Origin: Streptococcus intermedius SK54 = ATCC 27335
Lineage (GTDB): Bacteria; Bacillota; Bacilli; Lactobacillales; Streptococcaceae
Direction: 5' to 3'
Assembly: GCF_000413475.1 (NCBI RefSeq)
Contig: NZ_ATFK01000005.1
Coordinates: forward strand, 180,105 to 244,104
Length of the DNA stretch: 64,000 nucleotides
Part shown: piece after piece, positions 35,260 through 45,746 of the stretch
Position numbering within the stretch: the first letter of the stretch is position 1
How the letters are laid out: every line of letters starts with the position of its first letter
Program-made: the position numbers and the translations under genes
Notes under the pieces: generated by a model
Database searches by the model: none
Told to the model about the DNA's origin: nothing
What the model saw: only the letters and a program-made list of their open reading frames with translations

Positions 35260-36099
35260 ATGAAAAAGACGATTATTGAAGTTCAAGGTATGAAAAAGAA
35301 GTTCAAGGAACAAGAAGCCTTGGCAGGAATCGATTTTTCCATCCGAGAGGGAGAAATTTTTGGCTTCCTAGGACCGTCTGGATCTGGTAAAACCACGACC
35401 ATCAATATCTTGACTGGTCAGTTGTCTGCAGATGCCGGGATAGCCCATGTGCTGTCTGCACCGGTTGAGGATTTAAAAGCAGAAGTACTGGAGCAGATTG
35501 GGATTGTCAGCGATGGCAGTGGTTTTTATGAAAAGATGTCACTTTATAAAAATCTCAAGGCCTATGCTATGCTCTTTGGTGTTAAGATGACAGAAGTCGA
35601 TGAACTTCTCCGAAAAGTGGGGCTCTATGATAGCCGCAACAAGGTAGCTGAAAAACTATCTACCGGCATGAAGCAGCGCATGTTACTGGTTCGTGCCTTG
35701 ATTAATCGACCTAAACTGCTCTTCTTGGATGAGCCGACTAGTGGCTTGGATCCGTCAACCTCTCGCACCATTCACGAATTACTATTGGAACTAAAGGCTC
35801 AGGGGACAACTATTTTTCTGACGACTCATGATATGCAGGAAGCTACTCTTTTGTGTGATCGCTTGGCCTTGCTAAGTAAAGGGAAACTAGTCGAAATAGG
35901 CAGTCCGCATGATATTATCCAAAAGTATAATACAGATAAGAAAGTTTGCTTAGAGTACGCGGATTTATCAACTAAGACGGTGGCCCTTGAGGAACTGAAA
36001 GGCAGTTTGGATTTGTCCAATGTTATCAGTATTCATTCCTGCGAACCAACTTTGGAAGATGTTTTCATCACTTTGACAGGAGGTACCTTAAATGTCTAG
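35260..36099 (+). CDS. ABC transporter ATP-binding protein
   Basis: A 279-residue ABC ATPase with Walker A GPSGSGKTT, signature LSTGMKQR, Walker B LLFLDEPTSGLDP and the switch His in TTHD. The C-terminal extension is of the drug/bacteriocin exporter type. The ATG at 35260 begins the conserved KKTIIEVQGMKKKF region and follows a GCGAGG site. Upstream in-frame residues overlap DUF2812 and are not real. It works with the permease that overlaps its end. Confidence 0.93.
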   Translation: MKKTIIEVQGMKKKFKEQEALAGIDFSIREGEIFGFLGPSGSGKTTTINILTGQLSADAGIAHVLSAPVEDLKAEVLEQIGIVSDGSGFYEKMSLYKNLKAYAMLFGVKMTEVDELLRKVGLYDSRNKVAEKLSTGMKQRMLLVRALINRPKLLFLDEPTSGLDPSTSRTIHELLLELKAQGTTIFLTTHDMQEATLLCDRLALLSKGKLVEIGSPHDIIQKYNTDKKVCLEYADLSTKTVALEELKGSLDLSNVISIHSCEPTLEDVFITLTGGTLNV

Positions 36100-36820
36100 T
36101 AAGTTAAAAGGTATGATTTGGCTGAGAGGTCAAGTGACACTAGCTAATAAAAGTATTCTATTGCAGGTTTTCATGCCGATTTTCCTCATTTTTCTCTATC
36201 AATTTATGTTTTCTCTAAATGGAGCAGGTCAAGAACTAGGAGCAGATAGACTGGCTACGATGCTGCTCAATATCTCTCTGCCATTTTCCTTAGCTATGTC
36301 TGTTGGGACGCCCATTATCATCATTCTAGCTGAGGAGAGAGAAAAACATAATTTGCAAAGTTTGCGCTTGGCTGGTGTGACAGCTGGTCAATACATTCTC
36401 TCTGTCTTAATCTGGCCAGCGATTATTGGAATTTTTTATATTGTCATTACTCCAATTTTGGTAGGAGCTAAGCTTTCTAATCATGTATTTAGCTATAGTT
36501 TGGTTCTCTTATTGACCATGCTGGTCTTAATTTTCTTCTTTTTAATGGTTGGTCTGTTTTGTAAAAATCAGGTCATGGCACAATCTCTTAGTGTTCCAGC
36601 TATGCTCTTGGCGGCATTTATTCCCATGTTTTCAAATATGAGTGAGGATTTATTTAAGGTGTTGCGTTATAGTTTTATGGGCTTATTTACTAGCTATATG
36701 AGAGATTGGTCTCATTTCCATTTATGGAGCGGAGAATTTTTGGCTCTTATAGTTTGGTTGCTTCTTTTTGCAGGAATTTCTTTCTATTTGATGCGCCATT
36801 TGCAAATTCTGGACGACTAA
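36092..36820 (+). CDS. ABC-2 type transporter permease
   Basis: A 242-residue membrane protein with six predicted helices and the ABC-2 pattern (LAEEREKHNLQSLRLAGVTAGQY after helix 2). It overlaps the ATPase gene by 8 bases. The exported substrate is unknown; PadR control points to a toxic compound, bacteriocin or lipid. Confidence 0.9.
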   Translation: MSSKLKGMIWLRGQVTLANKSILLQVFMPIFLIFLYQFMFSLNGAGQELGADRLATMLLNISLPFSLAMSVGTPIIIILAEEREKHNLQSLRLAGVTAGQYILSVLIWPAIIGIFYIVITPILVGAKLSNHVFSYSLVLLLTMLVLIFFFLMVGLFCKNQVMAQSLSVPAMLLAAFIPMFSNMSEDLFKVLRYSFMGLFTSYMRDWSHFHLWSGEFLALIVWLLLFAGISFYLMRHLQILDD

Positions 36821-36841
36821 TCTAGGTCGCTAGTCTGATTT

Positions 36842-36874
36842 TTAGCACTCTTGTAAAAAGAGTGCTAATTTTTT
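36842..36874 (+). terminator. terminator that is also a perfect CIRCE element
   Basis: TTAGCACTC (36842-36850), nine bases, GAGTGCTAA (36860-36868), then TTTTTT. The arms extend two more pairs, giving an 11-bp stem, so it can end the ABC operon. The same bases are an exact CIRCE operator for HrcA, 18 bases upstream of the hrcA -35. Confidence 0.9.
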
Positions 36875-36885
36875 GAGTTTTTATC

Positions 36886-36914
36886 TTGACTTTGGTGTGG
36901 AAGAGTGTATAATA
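36886..36914 (+). promoter_or_regulatory. hrcA-grpE-dnaK promoter
   Basis: TTGACT (36886-36891) and TATAAT (36909-36914), 17-base spacing: a vegetative promoter framed by two CIRCE elements. Confidence 0.9.
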
Positions 36915-36925
36915 GAATCATGAGT

Positions 36926-36952
36926 TAGCACTCGAGTTGTTTGAGTGCTAAT
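36926..36952 (+). promoter_or_regulatory. CIRCE operator
   Basis: TTAGCACTC-N9-GAGTGCTAA, a perfect match to the HrcA-binding inverted repeat, placed just after the expected transcription start. Confidence 0.97.
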
Positions 36953-36983
36953 TGAGATTGGAATCTTGATTGGAGGTGATGCC

Positions 36984-38018
36984 GTGGTCACGGAGCGTCA
37001 AAATGAGATTTTGAATTTGATTATTGATATCTTTACCAAAACCCACGAGCCAGTCGGTTCCAAAGCGCTACAAGAGTCAATCAAATCAAGCAGTGCGACG
37101 ATTCGTAATGATATGGCTATTCTTGAAAAACAAGGACTTTTAGAAAAAGCACACACATCAAGTGGACGTAAGCCTAGTGTTGCAGGTTTTCAATACTTTG
37201 TCAAACATTCACTTTCCTTTGATCGTCTCGCTGAAAATGAACTCTATGAAGTGATAAAGGCATTTGATCGTGAATTCTTCAAGTTAGAGGATGTTCTTCA
37301 ACAGGCAGCAGATGTTCTTTCAATGTTGAGCGGATGTACAGTGGTAGCACTTGATGTAGAGCCAAGTCAACAACGCTTGACTGCTTTTGACATCGTGATT
37401 CTCAGCCAACATACAGCTTTAGCAGTTTTCACTTTAGATGAGTCCAATACGATTACCAGCCAGTTCATGATTCCTCGTAATTTTCTACGAGGTGATTTGG
37501 TTCAGCTGAAAGAATTGATTCAAGATCGTTTTTTAGGACAAACAGTTCTTAATATTCACTATAAAATCCGAACAGAGATTCCTCAGATTATCCAGCGTTA
37601 TTTTACAACGACCGACAATGTTCTGGATCTTTTCGAGCATATCTTTAGTGATATTTTCAAAGAAAATGTCATTGTGTCTGGGAAGGTAAGATTATTAGAT
37701 TTTGCAGATTTAGAGAGTTATCAGTTCTTTGATCAGCCTCAAAAAGTAGCTTTTGAGCTTCGAGATAGTTTAGCTGAAGATCAGATGCAAAGCGTGCGCG
37801 TGGCAGACAGTAGAGAAAGCTGTTTGGCTGATTTGACACTAATTTCCAGCAAATTCCTGATTCCTTATCGAGGTTTTGGGGTGCTGGCAGTTGTTGGTCC
37901 GGTCAATCTTGACTACCAACGGCTGGTCAGCCAGATGAATGTTGTCAACCGTGTGCTGACCATGAAATTGACTGATTTTTATCGATATCTGAGTAGTAAT
38001 CACTATGAAGTCCATTAA
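36984..38018 (+). CDS. hrcA: heat-inducible transcription repressor HrcA
   Basis: A 344-residue repressor with an N-terminal winged helix ([43 protein letters not shown]) and a GAF-like C-terminal domain. It binds CIRCE and is kept active by GroEL. The start is GTG at 36984 because GGAGGTGATG (36972-36981) precedes it; the longer frame begins inside CIRCE. First gene of the operon, autoregulated. Confidence 0.95.
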   Translation: MVTERQNEILNLIIDIFTKTHEPVGSKALQESIKSSSATIRNDMAILEKQGLLEKAHTSSGRKPSVAGFQYFVKHSLSFDRLAENELYEVIKAFDREFFKLEDVLQQAADVLSMLSGCTVVALDVEPSQQRLTAFDIVILSQHTALAVFTLDESNTITSQFMIPRNFLRGDLVQLKELIQDRFLGQTVLNIHYKIRTEIPQIIQRYFTTTDNVLDLFEHIFSDIFKENVIVSGKVRLLDFADLESYQFFDQPQKVAFELRDSLAEDQMQSVRVADSRESCLADLTLISSKFLIPYRGFGVLAVVGPVNLDYQRLVSQMNVVNRVLTMKLTDFYRYLSSNHYEVH

Positions 38019-38053
38019 TTATAGTATAAATATTCCTAAAAAGGAGGTGCCTT

Positions 38054-38590
38054 GTGGCAAAACATAAACAAGAAGAACATTCAGAAGATGTAGAAGTAAA
38101 AGAGGAAGCTGTAGAAACAGCTGAACAAGTTGAATCAGTAAGTCCTGAAAAAACAGAATTAGAACTAGCTAATGAGCGTGCAGAAGATTTTGAAAACAAA
38201 TATCTCCGTGCTCACGCTGAAATGCAAAATATTCAGCGCCGCGCTAATGAAGAACGCCAGCAGCTGCAAAGATACCGCAGTCAGGATCTGGCAAAAGCTA
38301 TCTTGCCTTCGTTGGACAATTTAGAGCGAGCTCTGGCTGTCGAAGGGTTGACGGATGATGTCAAAAAAGGCTTAGAGATGGTGCAGGAAAGCTTGATTCA
38401 TGCTCTCAAAGAAGAGGGTATCGAAGAAATTCCAGCTGACGGAGCGTTTGATCATAACTATCACATGGCCATTCAAACAGTTCCAGCTGATGATGAGCAC
38501 CCTGCCGACACTATTGCGCAGGTCTTCCAAAAAGGCTACAAACTCCACGATCGTATTCTTCGACCAGCAATGGTGGTTGTTTACAACTGA
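38054..38590 (+). CDS. grpE: nucleotide exchange factor GrpE
   Basis: A 178-residue GrpE. An acidic disordered N-terminus leads into a long dimerisation helix ([20 protein letters not shown]) and a C-terminal beta-domain with the [13 protein letters not shown] motif. It releases ADP from DnaK. The GTG start follows AAGGAGGTG directly. A 256-base structured spacer separates it from dnaK. Confidence 0.96.
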   Translation: MAKHKQEEHSEDVEVKEEAVETAEQVESVSPEKTELELANERAEDFENKYLRAHAEMQNIQRRANEERQQLQRYRSQDLAKAILPSLDNLERALAVEGLTDDVKKGLEMVQESLIHALKEEGIEEIPADGAFDHNYHMAIQTVPADDEHPADTIAQVFQKGYKLHDRILRPAMVVVYN

Positions 38591-38654
38591 GTGGTAAGTT
38601 TGACATCTTTTGTTTTGTCCGAAACGACAATAAACTATGAGGAAAGATAAGAGG

Positions 38655-38811
38655 CAAGCCGGAGGCTTGCAAGGAAGATATTTCCCGCCGTGGTGAAAGT
38701 TTCAGTAGCTTGTGCTACTGAAACAGGGGATTTTTGAGACAATAGGCTCAAAAATAAGTGATGAAATCCCGTAGGGAGTTGCTCACGTCCCCACCACTTA
38801 AGGGAAATATC
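38655..38811 (+). ncRNA. multi-stem RNA structure between grpE and dnaK
   Basis: An outer stem GATATTTCCC (38677-38686) with GGGAAATATC (38802-38811) and a second stem GTGGTG (38690-38695) with CACCAC (38792-38797) close a junction. Inside it lie an 11-bp hairpin (38699-38709 with 38714-38724) and an 8-bp hairpin (TTTTTGAG 38731-38738 with CTCAAAAA 38747-38754). GCAAGCC/GGCTTGC forms another hairpin just before it. No reading frame explains this. It may stabilise or process the dnaK message. The fold is read by eye only. Confidence 0.7.
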
Positions 38812-38831
38812 AAAAATAGAAAATTAATTAA

Positions 38832-40679
<1,848 letters not shown>

Positions 40680-41128
40680 GATGTTGAGGCGTTAGGAAAA
40701 CGAAAGAAAAATAGGGAGCCATCGCCTTGTGCGATGCACAAAAGATAGCTTATCTTTTTTCCGAAGCTTTTAGCCGAAACTCAATTCAGCCTAACTCGTT
40801 AAGAATGATTAATCACTAAAGTGATTGTCATTCTACTGCAATCGCTATGGCGTCTTGCCTAAACGCTGTACTACTTCTAAAACAAAGTGTAATCGACTTT
40901 GTTTTAGAAGGTCGTAATGATAAGAAGAAATCCAGAGGTTGCAGCCCAGCCTCTGTTTTTCGGTAAGAAAGAAATTGGAATGGAAACTTCCGGTTCTTTC
41001 TTATACTAAATTAGAAAGGAACTGAACCCGACCTAAATTCTCAGAAAAAAGAGAAATCAGCCTAGGAGCATCACTCCGTCGCCTGATTTCCTATTTTTCA
41101 GTTGAATTTTACGGTCTTGGTATCTTAC
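40680..41128 (+). ncRNA. hairpin-rich spacer between dnaK and dnaJ
   Basis: No gene is seen in 449 bases, but many stems are. They are CATCGC/GCGATG (40720-40736), AAAGATA/TATCTTT followed by T (40741-40760), a two-tier AGAATGA...TCATTCT stem (40802-40834), and a perfect 15-bp hairpin CTTCTAAAACAAAGT/ACTTTGTTTTAGAAG (40874-40910). Further along lie CAGAGG/CCTCTG then TTTTT (40933-40960), AAGAAAGAA/TTCTTTCTT (40965-41002), and GAAATCAG/CTGATTTC followed by T (41053-41098). At least three have terminator form, so dnaJ expression is probably attenuated. Confidence 0.7.
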
Positions 41129-42265
41129 ATGAACAATACAGAATATTATGACCGTCTAGGCGTCTCCAAGAATGCTTCTCAAGACGAGATCAAGAGAGCC
41201 TATCGGAAATTATCTAAAAAGTATCATCCGGACATCAATAAAGAACCAGGTGCTGAAGAAAAATATAAAGAAGTCCAAGAGGCTTATGAAACCTTGAGCG
41301 ATGAGCAAAAACGGGCAGCCTATGATCAATATGGTACCGCAGGTGCTAATGGCGGCTTCGGCGGTGGAACTGGCGGTTTCGGAGGCTTTGATGGTTCTAG
41401 CTTTGGTGGTTTTGAAGATATTTTCTCTAGCTTCTTTGGCGGAGGTGGTTCAACTCGCAACCCGAATGCACCTCGTCAAGGGGATGACCTTCAATATCGG
41501 GTCAACCTGAAGTTTGAAGAAGCCATTTTTGGTACAGATAAAGAAATTAAATATCATCGTGAGGCCACCTGCCATACTTGTCATGGTTCGGGTGCGAAAC
41601 CAGGAACTAGTCCAGTCACTTGTAGTCGCTGTCACGGAGCAGGAGTGATTAATGTTGATACGCAAACTCCTCTTGGTATGATGCGTCGCCAAGTAACTTG
41701 TGATGTCTGTCATGGGCGAGGGCAAGAAATTAAAGAACCTTGCCAAACCTGTCACGGAACAGGGCATGAAAAACAATCTCATAGTGTCCATGTAAAAATC
41801 CCAGCAGGTGTTGAAACTGGTCAACAGGTTCGCTTGTCTGGACAAGGTGAGGCTGGCTTTAATGGTGGTCCTTATGGTGACCTTTATGTCGTAGTTCAAG
41901 TTGAGCCGAGCGACAAGTTTGAGCGAGACGGATCTACCATTTACTACAAGCTCAATCTCAACTTTGTCCAAGCAGCTCTTGGCGACAGTGTGGATATTCC
42001 AACTGTTCACGGAGATGTGCAATTAACCATTCCAGAAGGAACACAAACAGACAAACGATTCCGTCTGCGTGGTAAGGGAGCACCGAGTCTGCGCGGTGGA
42101 AGCATGGGTGACCAGTATGTAACTGTCAATGTTGTGACGCCGACTGGCCTCAACGATCGTCAAAAAGCAGCACTGAAAGAGTTTGCAGAAGCTGGTGATA
42201 TTAAAGTCAATCCAAAGAAAAAGGGCTTCTTTGATAAAATGAAAGATGCTTTTGAAGGAGAATGA
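41129..42265 (+). CDS. dnaJ: co-chaperone DnaJ (Hsp40)
   Basis: A 378-residue type I J-protein. The J-domain has the HPD motif (KKYHPDIN), followed by a Gly/Phe-rich linker, four CxxCxGxG zinc repeats ([32 protein letters not shown]) and a C-terminal substrate domain. The ATG at 41129 matches the conserved N-terminus [11 protein letters not shown]. The ribosome site is poor, which fits low expression behind the hairpin-rich spacer. Confidence 0.96.
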   Translation: MNNTEYYDRLGVSKNASQDEIKRAYRKLSKKYHPDINKEPGAEEKYKEVQEAYETLSDEQKRAAYDQYGTAGANGGFGGGTGGFGGFDGSSFGGFEDIFSSFFGGGGSTRNPNAPRQGDDLQYRVNLKFEEAIFGTDKEIKYHREATCHTCHGSGAKPGTSPVTCSRCHGAGVINVDTQTPLGMMRRQVTCDVCHGRGQEIKEPCQTCHGTGHEKQSHSVHVKIPAGVETGQQVRLSGQGEAGFNGGPYGDLYVVVQVEPSDKFERDGSTIYYKLNLNFVQAALGDSVDIPTVHGDVQLTIPEGTQTDKRFRLRGKGAPSLRGGSMGDQYVTVNVVTPTGLNDRQKAALKEFAEAGDIKVNPKKKGFFDKMKDAFEGE

Positions 42266-42268
42266 AAT

Positions 42269-42299
42269 AAACGGGGATCACACTGTTCCCCGTTTTACT
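42269..42299. terminator. convergent terminator dnaJ / NUDIX
   Basis: AAACGGGGA (42269-42277) pairs with TCCCCGTTT (42287-42295), with TTTT on the plus side. It separates two converging genes. Confidence 0.85.
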
Positions 42300-42768
42300 G
42301 TTCTTTATTTCTTGTAATGATGTGTTGCACGCCCGAATTTAATTCGTTTAAAATGTGCGGAATGAAATTTGGAAATACCTTGTAATTTTCTAATTCTTGA
42401 ATAGGAATCCAGTAAACCTGTTCATTCCCTATTTGGTTTTGAAATTGTTTCCCTTTAGATTTCATAAGATAGTATAGGCAAATCTCATGACAATCTAATC
42501 CTGTTAAAACACCACTTGAATTTGAAAAGAAATTTTCATGAAGACAAACCAAACGGTCAATTGCATACTGATGTCCCGTTTCTTCTATAATTTCTCGCAA
42601 GATAGCTTCTTCTGTTGTTTCACCAAATTGAACGGCTCCACCAACGGAGTAGGCATAGTCTTCGGTAGTGTTTTGTATAAAGCAAACAGCTTCTTCTTCA
42701 ATAATGATAGCAGCTACTCGATAGCGAAAACGCTGCTGTCCATTTGTGTAACTAATATCTGCTGGCAT
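42295..42768 (-). CDS. NUDIX hydrolase
   Basis: A 157-residue NUDIX domain with the box GGAVQFGETTEEAILREIIEETGH. It hydrolyses some nucleoside-diphosphate-linked compound; the substrate is unknown. It is transcribed leftward from a strong promoter (TTGACA 42813-42818 and TACAAT 42790-42795 on the minus strand, 17 bases apart). An AAGGAG site precedes the start. Confidence 0.9.
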   Translation of the reverse strand: MPADISYTNGQQRFRYRVAAIIIEEEAVCFIQNTTEDYAYSVGGAVQFGETTEEAILREIIEETGHQYAIDRLVCLHENFFSNSSGVLTGLDCHEICLYYLMKSKGKQFQNQIGNEQVYWIPIQELENYKVFPNFIPHILNELNSGVQHIITRNKEQ

Positions 42769-42816
42769 TTATTTCTCCTTAGTTGCTTTATTGTATATTC
42801 TTTCGTTAATCTTGTC

Positions 42817-42846
42817 AAGTTAAACTGTACCCATACAGTTTAACTT
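42817..42846. promoter_or_regulatory. 13-bp perfect palindrome between NUDIX and truA promoters
   Basis: AAGTTAAACTGTA (42817-42829) is the exact complement of TACAGTTTAACTT (42834-42846), with CCCA between. It overlaps the -35 of the NUDIX promoter and ends 9 bases before the truA -35. That is operator-like placement for both, or a bidirectional barrier. No regulator is encoded nearby. Confidence 0.55.
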
Positions 42847-42854
42847 TTATAGTC

Positions 42855-42883
42855 TTGCGATGAGCATTTTTTCTTGTTACAAT
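42855..42883 (+). promoter_or_regulatory. truA promoter placed for a leaderless transcript
   Basis: TTGCGA (42855-42860) and TACAAT (42878-42883), 17-base spacing. The expected start falls at about 42889-42891, exactly on the truA ATG at 42890. Confidence 0.6.
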
Positions 42884-42889
42884 AAACAC

Positions 42890-43639
42890 ATGACACGATA
42901 CAAAGCGATTATTTCTTATGATGGCCATGATTTTGCTGGTTTTCAGCGACAACCTCATGAACGTAGTGTACAGGAAGAAATTGAAAAGACCTTGATCAAA
43001 ATCAATGGTGGAAAACAAGTTGTTATCCATGGAGCTGGACGCACGGACAGTGGTGTTCACGCTTTGGAACAAGTCATTCATTTTGATTTGCCACAAAAAA
43101 GAGATGAAGAAAAGCTACGTTTTGCTCTTGATACACAGACGCCAGAAGACATTGATTTTATTAGTGTAGAAGAGGTGGATGATAAGTTTCATTCCAGATA
43201 TTGGAAACATAGCAAAACCTATGAATTTATAGTAGATATTGGACGCCCTAAAAATCCCATGATGCGTCATTATGCAACACATTATCCTTATCCACTTGAT
43301 TTAAAACTGATGGAAAAAGCAATCGTAAAGCTAGAAGGAACTCATGATTTTACGGGATTTACAGCTTCAGGGACTAGTGTAGAAAATAAAGTTCGAACAA
43401 TTACAAGAGCACGTTTAGAGTTTGATGAAAATCGTAATTTTCTGATTTTTACCTTCTCTGGTAATGGATTTTTATATAAGCAAATTCGCAATATGGTTGG
43501 AACATTGCTGAAAATTGGGAATGGACGAATGCCGGTTGAGCAGATTGATAGAATTTTAATAGAGCAAGATCGTCATTTGGCTGGTCCAACAGCGGCTCCA
43601 AACGGACTTTATCTAAAGGAGATACGGTATGAAGAATAA
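42890..43639 (+). CDS. truA: tRNA pseudouridine(38-40) synthase
   Basis: A 249-residue TruA that isomerises uridines in the tRNA anticodon stem. The catalytic Asp lies in [11 protein letters not shown] (about residue 55), and the C-terminal [16 protein letters not shown] and [10 protein letters not shown] motifs are present. The ATG at 42890 matches known TruA N-termini (MTRYKA). The alternative at 42860 lies inside the promoter. No ribosome site precedes 42890. Confidence 0.95.
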   Translation: MTRYKAIISYDGHDFAGFQRQPHERSVQEEIEKTLIKINGGKQVVIHGAGRTDSGVHALEQVIHFDLPQKRDEEKLRFALDTQTPEDIDFISVEEVDDKFHSRYWKHSKTYEFIVDIGRPKNPMMRHYATHYPYPLDLKLMEKAIVKLEGTHDFTGFTASGTSVENKVRTITRARLEFDENRNFLIFTFSGNGFLYKQIRNMVGTLLKIGNGRMPVEQIDRILIEQDRHLAGPTAAPNGLYLKEIRYEE

Positions 43640-44402
43640 TTATATTTTAGCTATATCAGGGAATGATATTTTTAGTGGTGGTGGCTTACATGCTGATTTA
43701 GCAACTTATACAGTCAACCGGCTTCATGGTTTTGTAGCGGTAACTTGCTTAACAGCTATGACAAAGCAAGGTTTTGAGGTTCTTCCGGTAGATACAACAA
43801 TCTTTGCTCAGCAGCTCGATTCTCTCAAAAATGTGCCTTTTTCAGCCGTTAAGCTAGGCCTTTTGCCAAATGTAGAGCTGGCAGATTTAGCTTTAGATTT
43901 TGTGAAAGCTCATGTTAATATTCCAGTTGTACTGGATCCTGTCTTAGTTTGTAAAGAAAATCATGACGTTGAGGTCTCGGCACTTCGAGATGAATTACTA
44001 AAATTCTTCCCTTATGCCAGCATTATCACACCAAATTTGCCAGAAGCTGAGCTCTTGGTTCAAAAAGAGTTGCGAACGGTGGAAGACGTAAAAGAAGCGG
44101 CTAGAACTCTCTATTCCTTAGGGGCTAAGACTGTTGTTATCAAAGGAGGGAATCGTCTAGATTCTCAAAAAGCAGTTGATGTTTTTTATAATGGAGAGCA
44201 ATTTCAAATTCTGGAATCACCTGTTTTAGACAACAATAACACAGGTGCTGGCTGTACCTTTGCTTCCAGCATTGCCAGTCAGCTTTTGCTAGGAAAATCC
44301 ACTTTTGAAGCGGTTCAAATTTCAAAAGAATTTGTTTACCAAGCTATCCAATACTCAGATCAATATGGGGTCGTTCAATATGAAAAAGAATCAGACGTAT
44401 AG
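43629..44402 (+). CDS. pdxK: pyridoxal / hydroxymethylpyrimidine kinase (PfkB-like)
   Basis: A 257-residue ThiD/PdxK-type kinase with the N-terminal [14 protein letters not shown], the VLDPVLVCK middle motif and the catalytic [15 protein letters not shown] segment. The neighbouring ECF S-component and the absence of thiamine genes favour vitamin B6 salvage (pyridoxal kinase), but ThiD activity cannot be excluded. AAGGAG precedes the start, which overlaps the truA end by 11 bases. Confidence 0.82.
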   Translation: MKNNYILAISGNDIFSGGGLHADLATYTVNRLHGFVAVTCLTAMTKQGFEVLPVDTTIFAQQLDSLKNVPFSAVKLGLLPNVELADLALDFVKAHVNIPVVLDPVLVCKENHDVEVSALRDELLKFFPYASIITPNLPEAELLVQKELRTVEDVKEAARTLYSLGAKTVVIKGGNRLDSQKAVDVFYNGEQFQILESPVLDNNNTGAGCTFASSIASQLLLGKSTFEAVQISKEFVYQAIQYSDQYGVVQYEKESDV

Positions 44403-44853
44403 ACTTGTCCTTTTATCCATGATTGCTGCGTTGACAGTTGTTTTGGGCTACTATTTAAAAATTCCAACACCAACGGGGATTTTAACGTTCCTTGATGCGG
44501 GGATTTTCTTTACTGCTTTTTACTTTGGTAGAAAAGAAGGAGCAATTGTTGGTGGTTTAGCTGGATTTCTCATTGATTTGATTTCTGGCTATCCACAGTG
44601 GATGTTTTTTAGCTTGCTTTTTCATGGCCTACAAGGATATTTTGCAGGTTTGAAAGGGAAAAGTCGCTATCTCGGCTTGCTATTAGCTACTCTTGTTATG
44701 GTAGGAGGATACGCTCTCGCATCTACTATCATGCACGGTTGGGGAGCAGCTTTCCCAGAAGTGTTCCCTAACTTTTGTCAAAACACTTTGGGGATGCTTG
44801 TTGGAGCTATCTTAAATAAGGTGATGACCGATATTTTAGGAAAGTATGATTGA
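44380..44853 (+). CDS. ECF transporter S component, probably vitamin B6 (PdxU2-like)
   Basis: A 157-residue substrate-binding membrane protein of the ECF type, with five to six helices and GILTFLDAGIFFTAFYFGRKEGAIVGG. S-components pair with the shared EcfA-EcfT module encoded elsewhere. It overlaps the kinase gene by 23 bases, which links it to pyridoxine-type substrates. I moved the start to the ATG at 44380 because the longer frame overlaps the kinase much more deeply. Confidence 0.8.
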   Translation: MKKNQTYRLVLLSMIAALTVVLGYYLKIPTPTGILTFLDAGIFFTAFYFGRKEGAIVGGLAGFLIDLISGYPQWMFFSLLFHGLQGYFAGLKGKSRYLGLLLATLVMVGGYALASTIMHGWGAAFPEVFPNFCQNTLGMLVGAILNKVMTDILGKYD

Positions 44854-44966
44854 AGATTTTGAGGTGAAATTACCTAGATTTTTAGAATGAAGTGCAGTAA
44901 TCAAGAGTATCTTTAATTTTTTGTCAAACAAAGGCTAATGTCTGACTTAGCCATCTACGTGGGAGT

Positions 44967-45005
44967 AGTGGAGCAGCGAAAGTGATTTTTGCTCCACTCT
45001 TTTTA
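44967..45005 (+). terminator. terminator of the truA-pdxK operon
   Basis: AGTGGAGCA (44967-44975) pairs with TGCTCCACT (44990-44998), then C and a T run. The gap 44854-45062 shows nothing else. Confidence 0.85.
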
Positions 45006-45065
45006 AATGTTTATTTGTAAAAATGTTTAGAATGGTTTATGATAGGGATGAAAAGAGGTGGAATG

Positions 45066-45629
45066 ATGGATTTACAAGAATTGAAAAAACAAACTGAAAC
45101 CATTTTGGCAGATATTTTAGAGAAATCGGCACTTTCTTCAGGTGATATTTTTGTCCTTGGTTTGTCATCTAGTGAGGTGACTGGAGGGCATATTGGGAAA
45201 AATTCCAGTCAAGAAGTGGGAGAAGCTATTGTCAAAACTATGTTGGATACGTTGTCGGTTCGCGGAATTTACTTGGCGGTTCAGGGCTGTGAACATGTGA
45301 ATCGCGCTTTGGTCGTGGAGAAAGAATTAGCGCAAAAACAAAACCTGGAAATTGTCAATGTGTTGCCAACTCTTCATGCTGGTGGAAGTGGTCAATTAGC
45401 AGCTTTTAAATATATGAACAACCCAGTTGAAGTGGAATTTATTACGGCTCAAGCAGGGATGGACGTCGGAGATACGGCAATTGGTATGCATATTAAGCAC
45501 GTCCAAATTCCGGTACGACCAATTTTGAGAGAACTCGGAGAAGCGCATGTGACCGCACTTGCCAGTCGACCAAAACTCATCGGCGGAGCACGAGCTGCTT
45601 ACCAAAAGGATAAAATCCGGAAAGTGTAA
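45066..45629 (+). CDS. TIGR01440/DUF436 family protein
   Basis: A 187-residue conserved protein with the [17 protein letters not shown] and [18 protein letters not shown] motifs. Its biochemical role is unknown. AGAGGTGG (45053-45060) precedes adjacent ATGs at 45063 and 45066; I prefer 45066 for spacing. Confidence 0.85.
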   Translation: MDLQELKKQTETILADILEKSALSSGDIFVLGLSSSEVTGGHIGKNSSQEVGEAIVKTMLDTLSVRGIYLAVQGCEHVNRALVVEKELAQKQNLEIVNVLPTLHAGGSGQLAAFKYMNNPVEVEFITAQAGMDVGDTAIGMHIKHVQIPVRPILRELGEAHVTALASRPKLIGGARAAYQKDKIRKV

Positions 45630-45700
45630 AGCGAAAAATCAGCAAGTTGTTGGGAAATGGCAAATTTTCATTAGAAAATTTGTGAATTAATGTGTATTTA

Positions 45701-45709
45701 TGGTATAAT
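45701..45709 (+). promoter_or_regulatory. tig extended -10 promoter
   Basis: TG (45701-45702), one base, TATAAT (45704-45709). A short hairpin CAAATTTTC/GAAAATTTG (45661-45682) just upstream may end the DUF436 transcript. Confidence 0.6.
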
Positions 45710-45746
45710 TGATTGTATTCAATAAATTTTAAGGAGAAATGACAGA

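Noticed and set aside
36945..36983. Upstream start for hrcA giving 13 extra residues
   Set aside because: It would begin inside the CIRCE operator, before the AGGAGG-type ribosome site; homologues start at the GTG at 36984.
41450..42022. 190-codon minus-strand frame inside dnaJ
   Set aside because: Antisense shadow of dnaJ, same reasoning as for dnaK.
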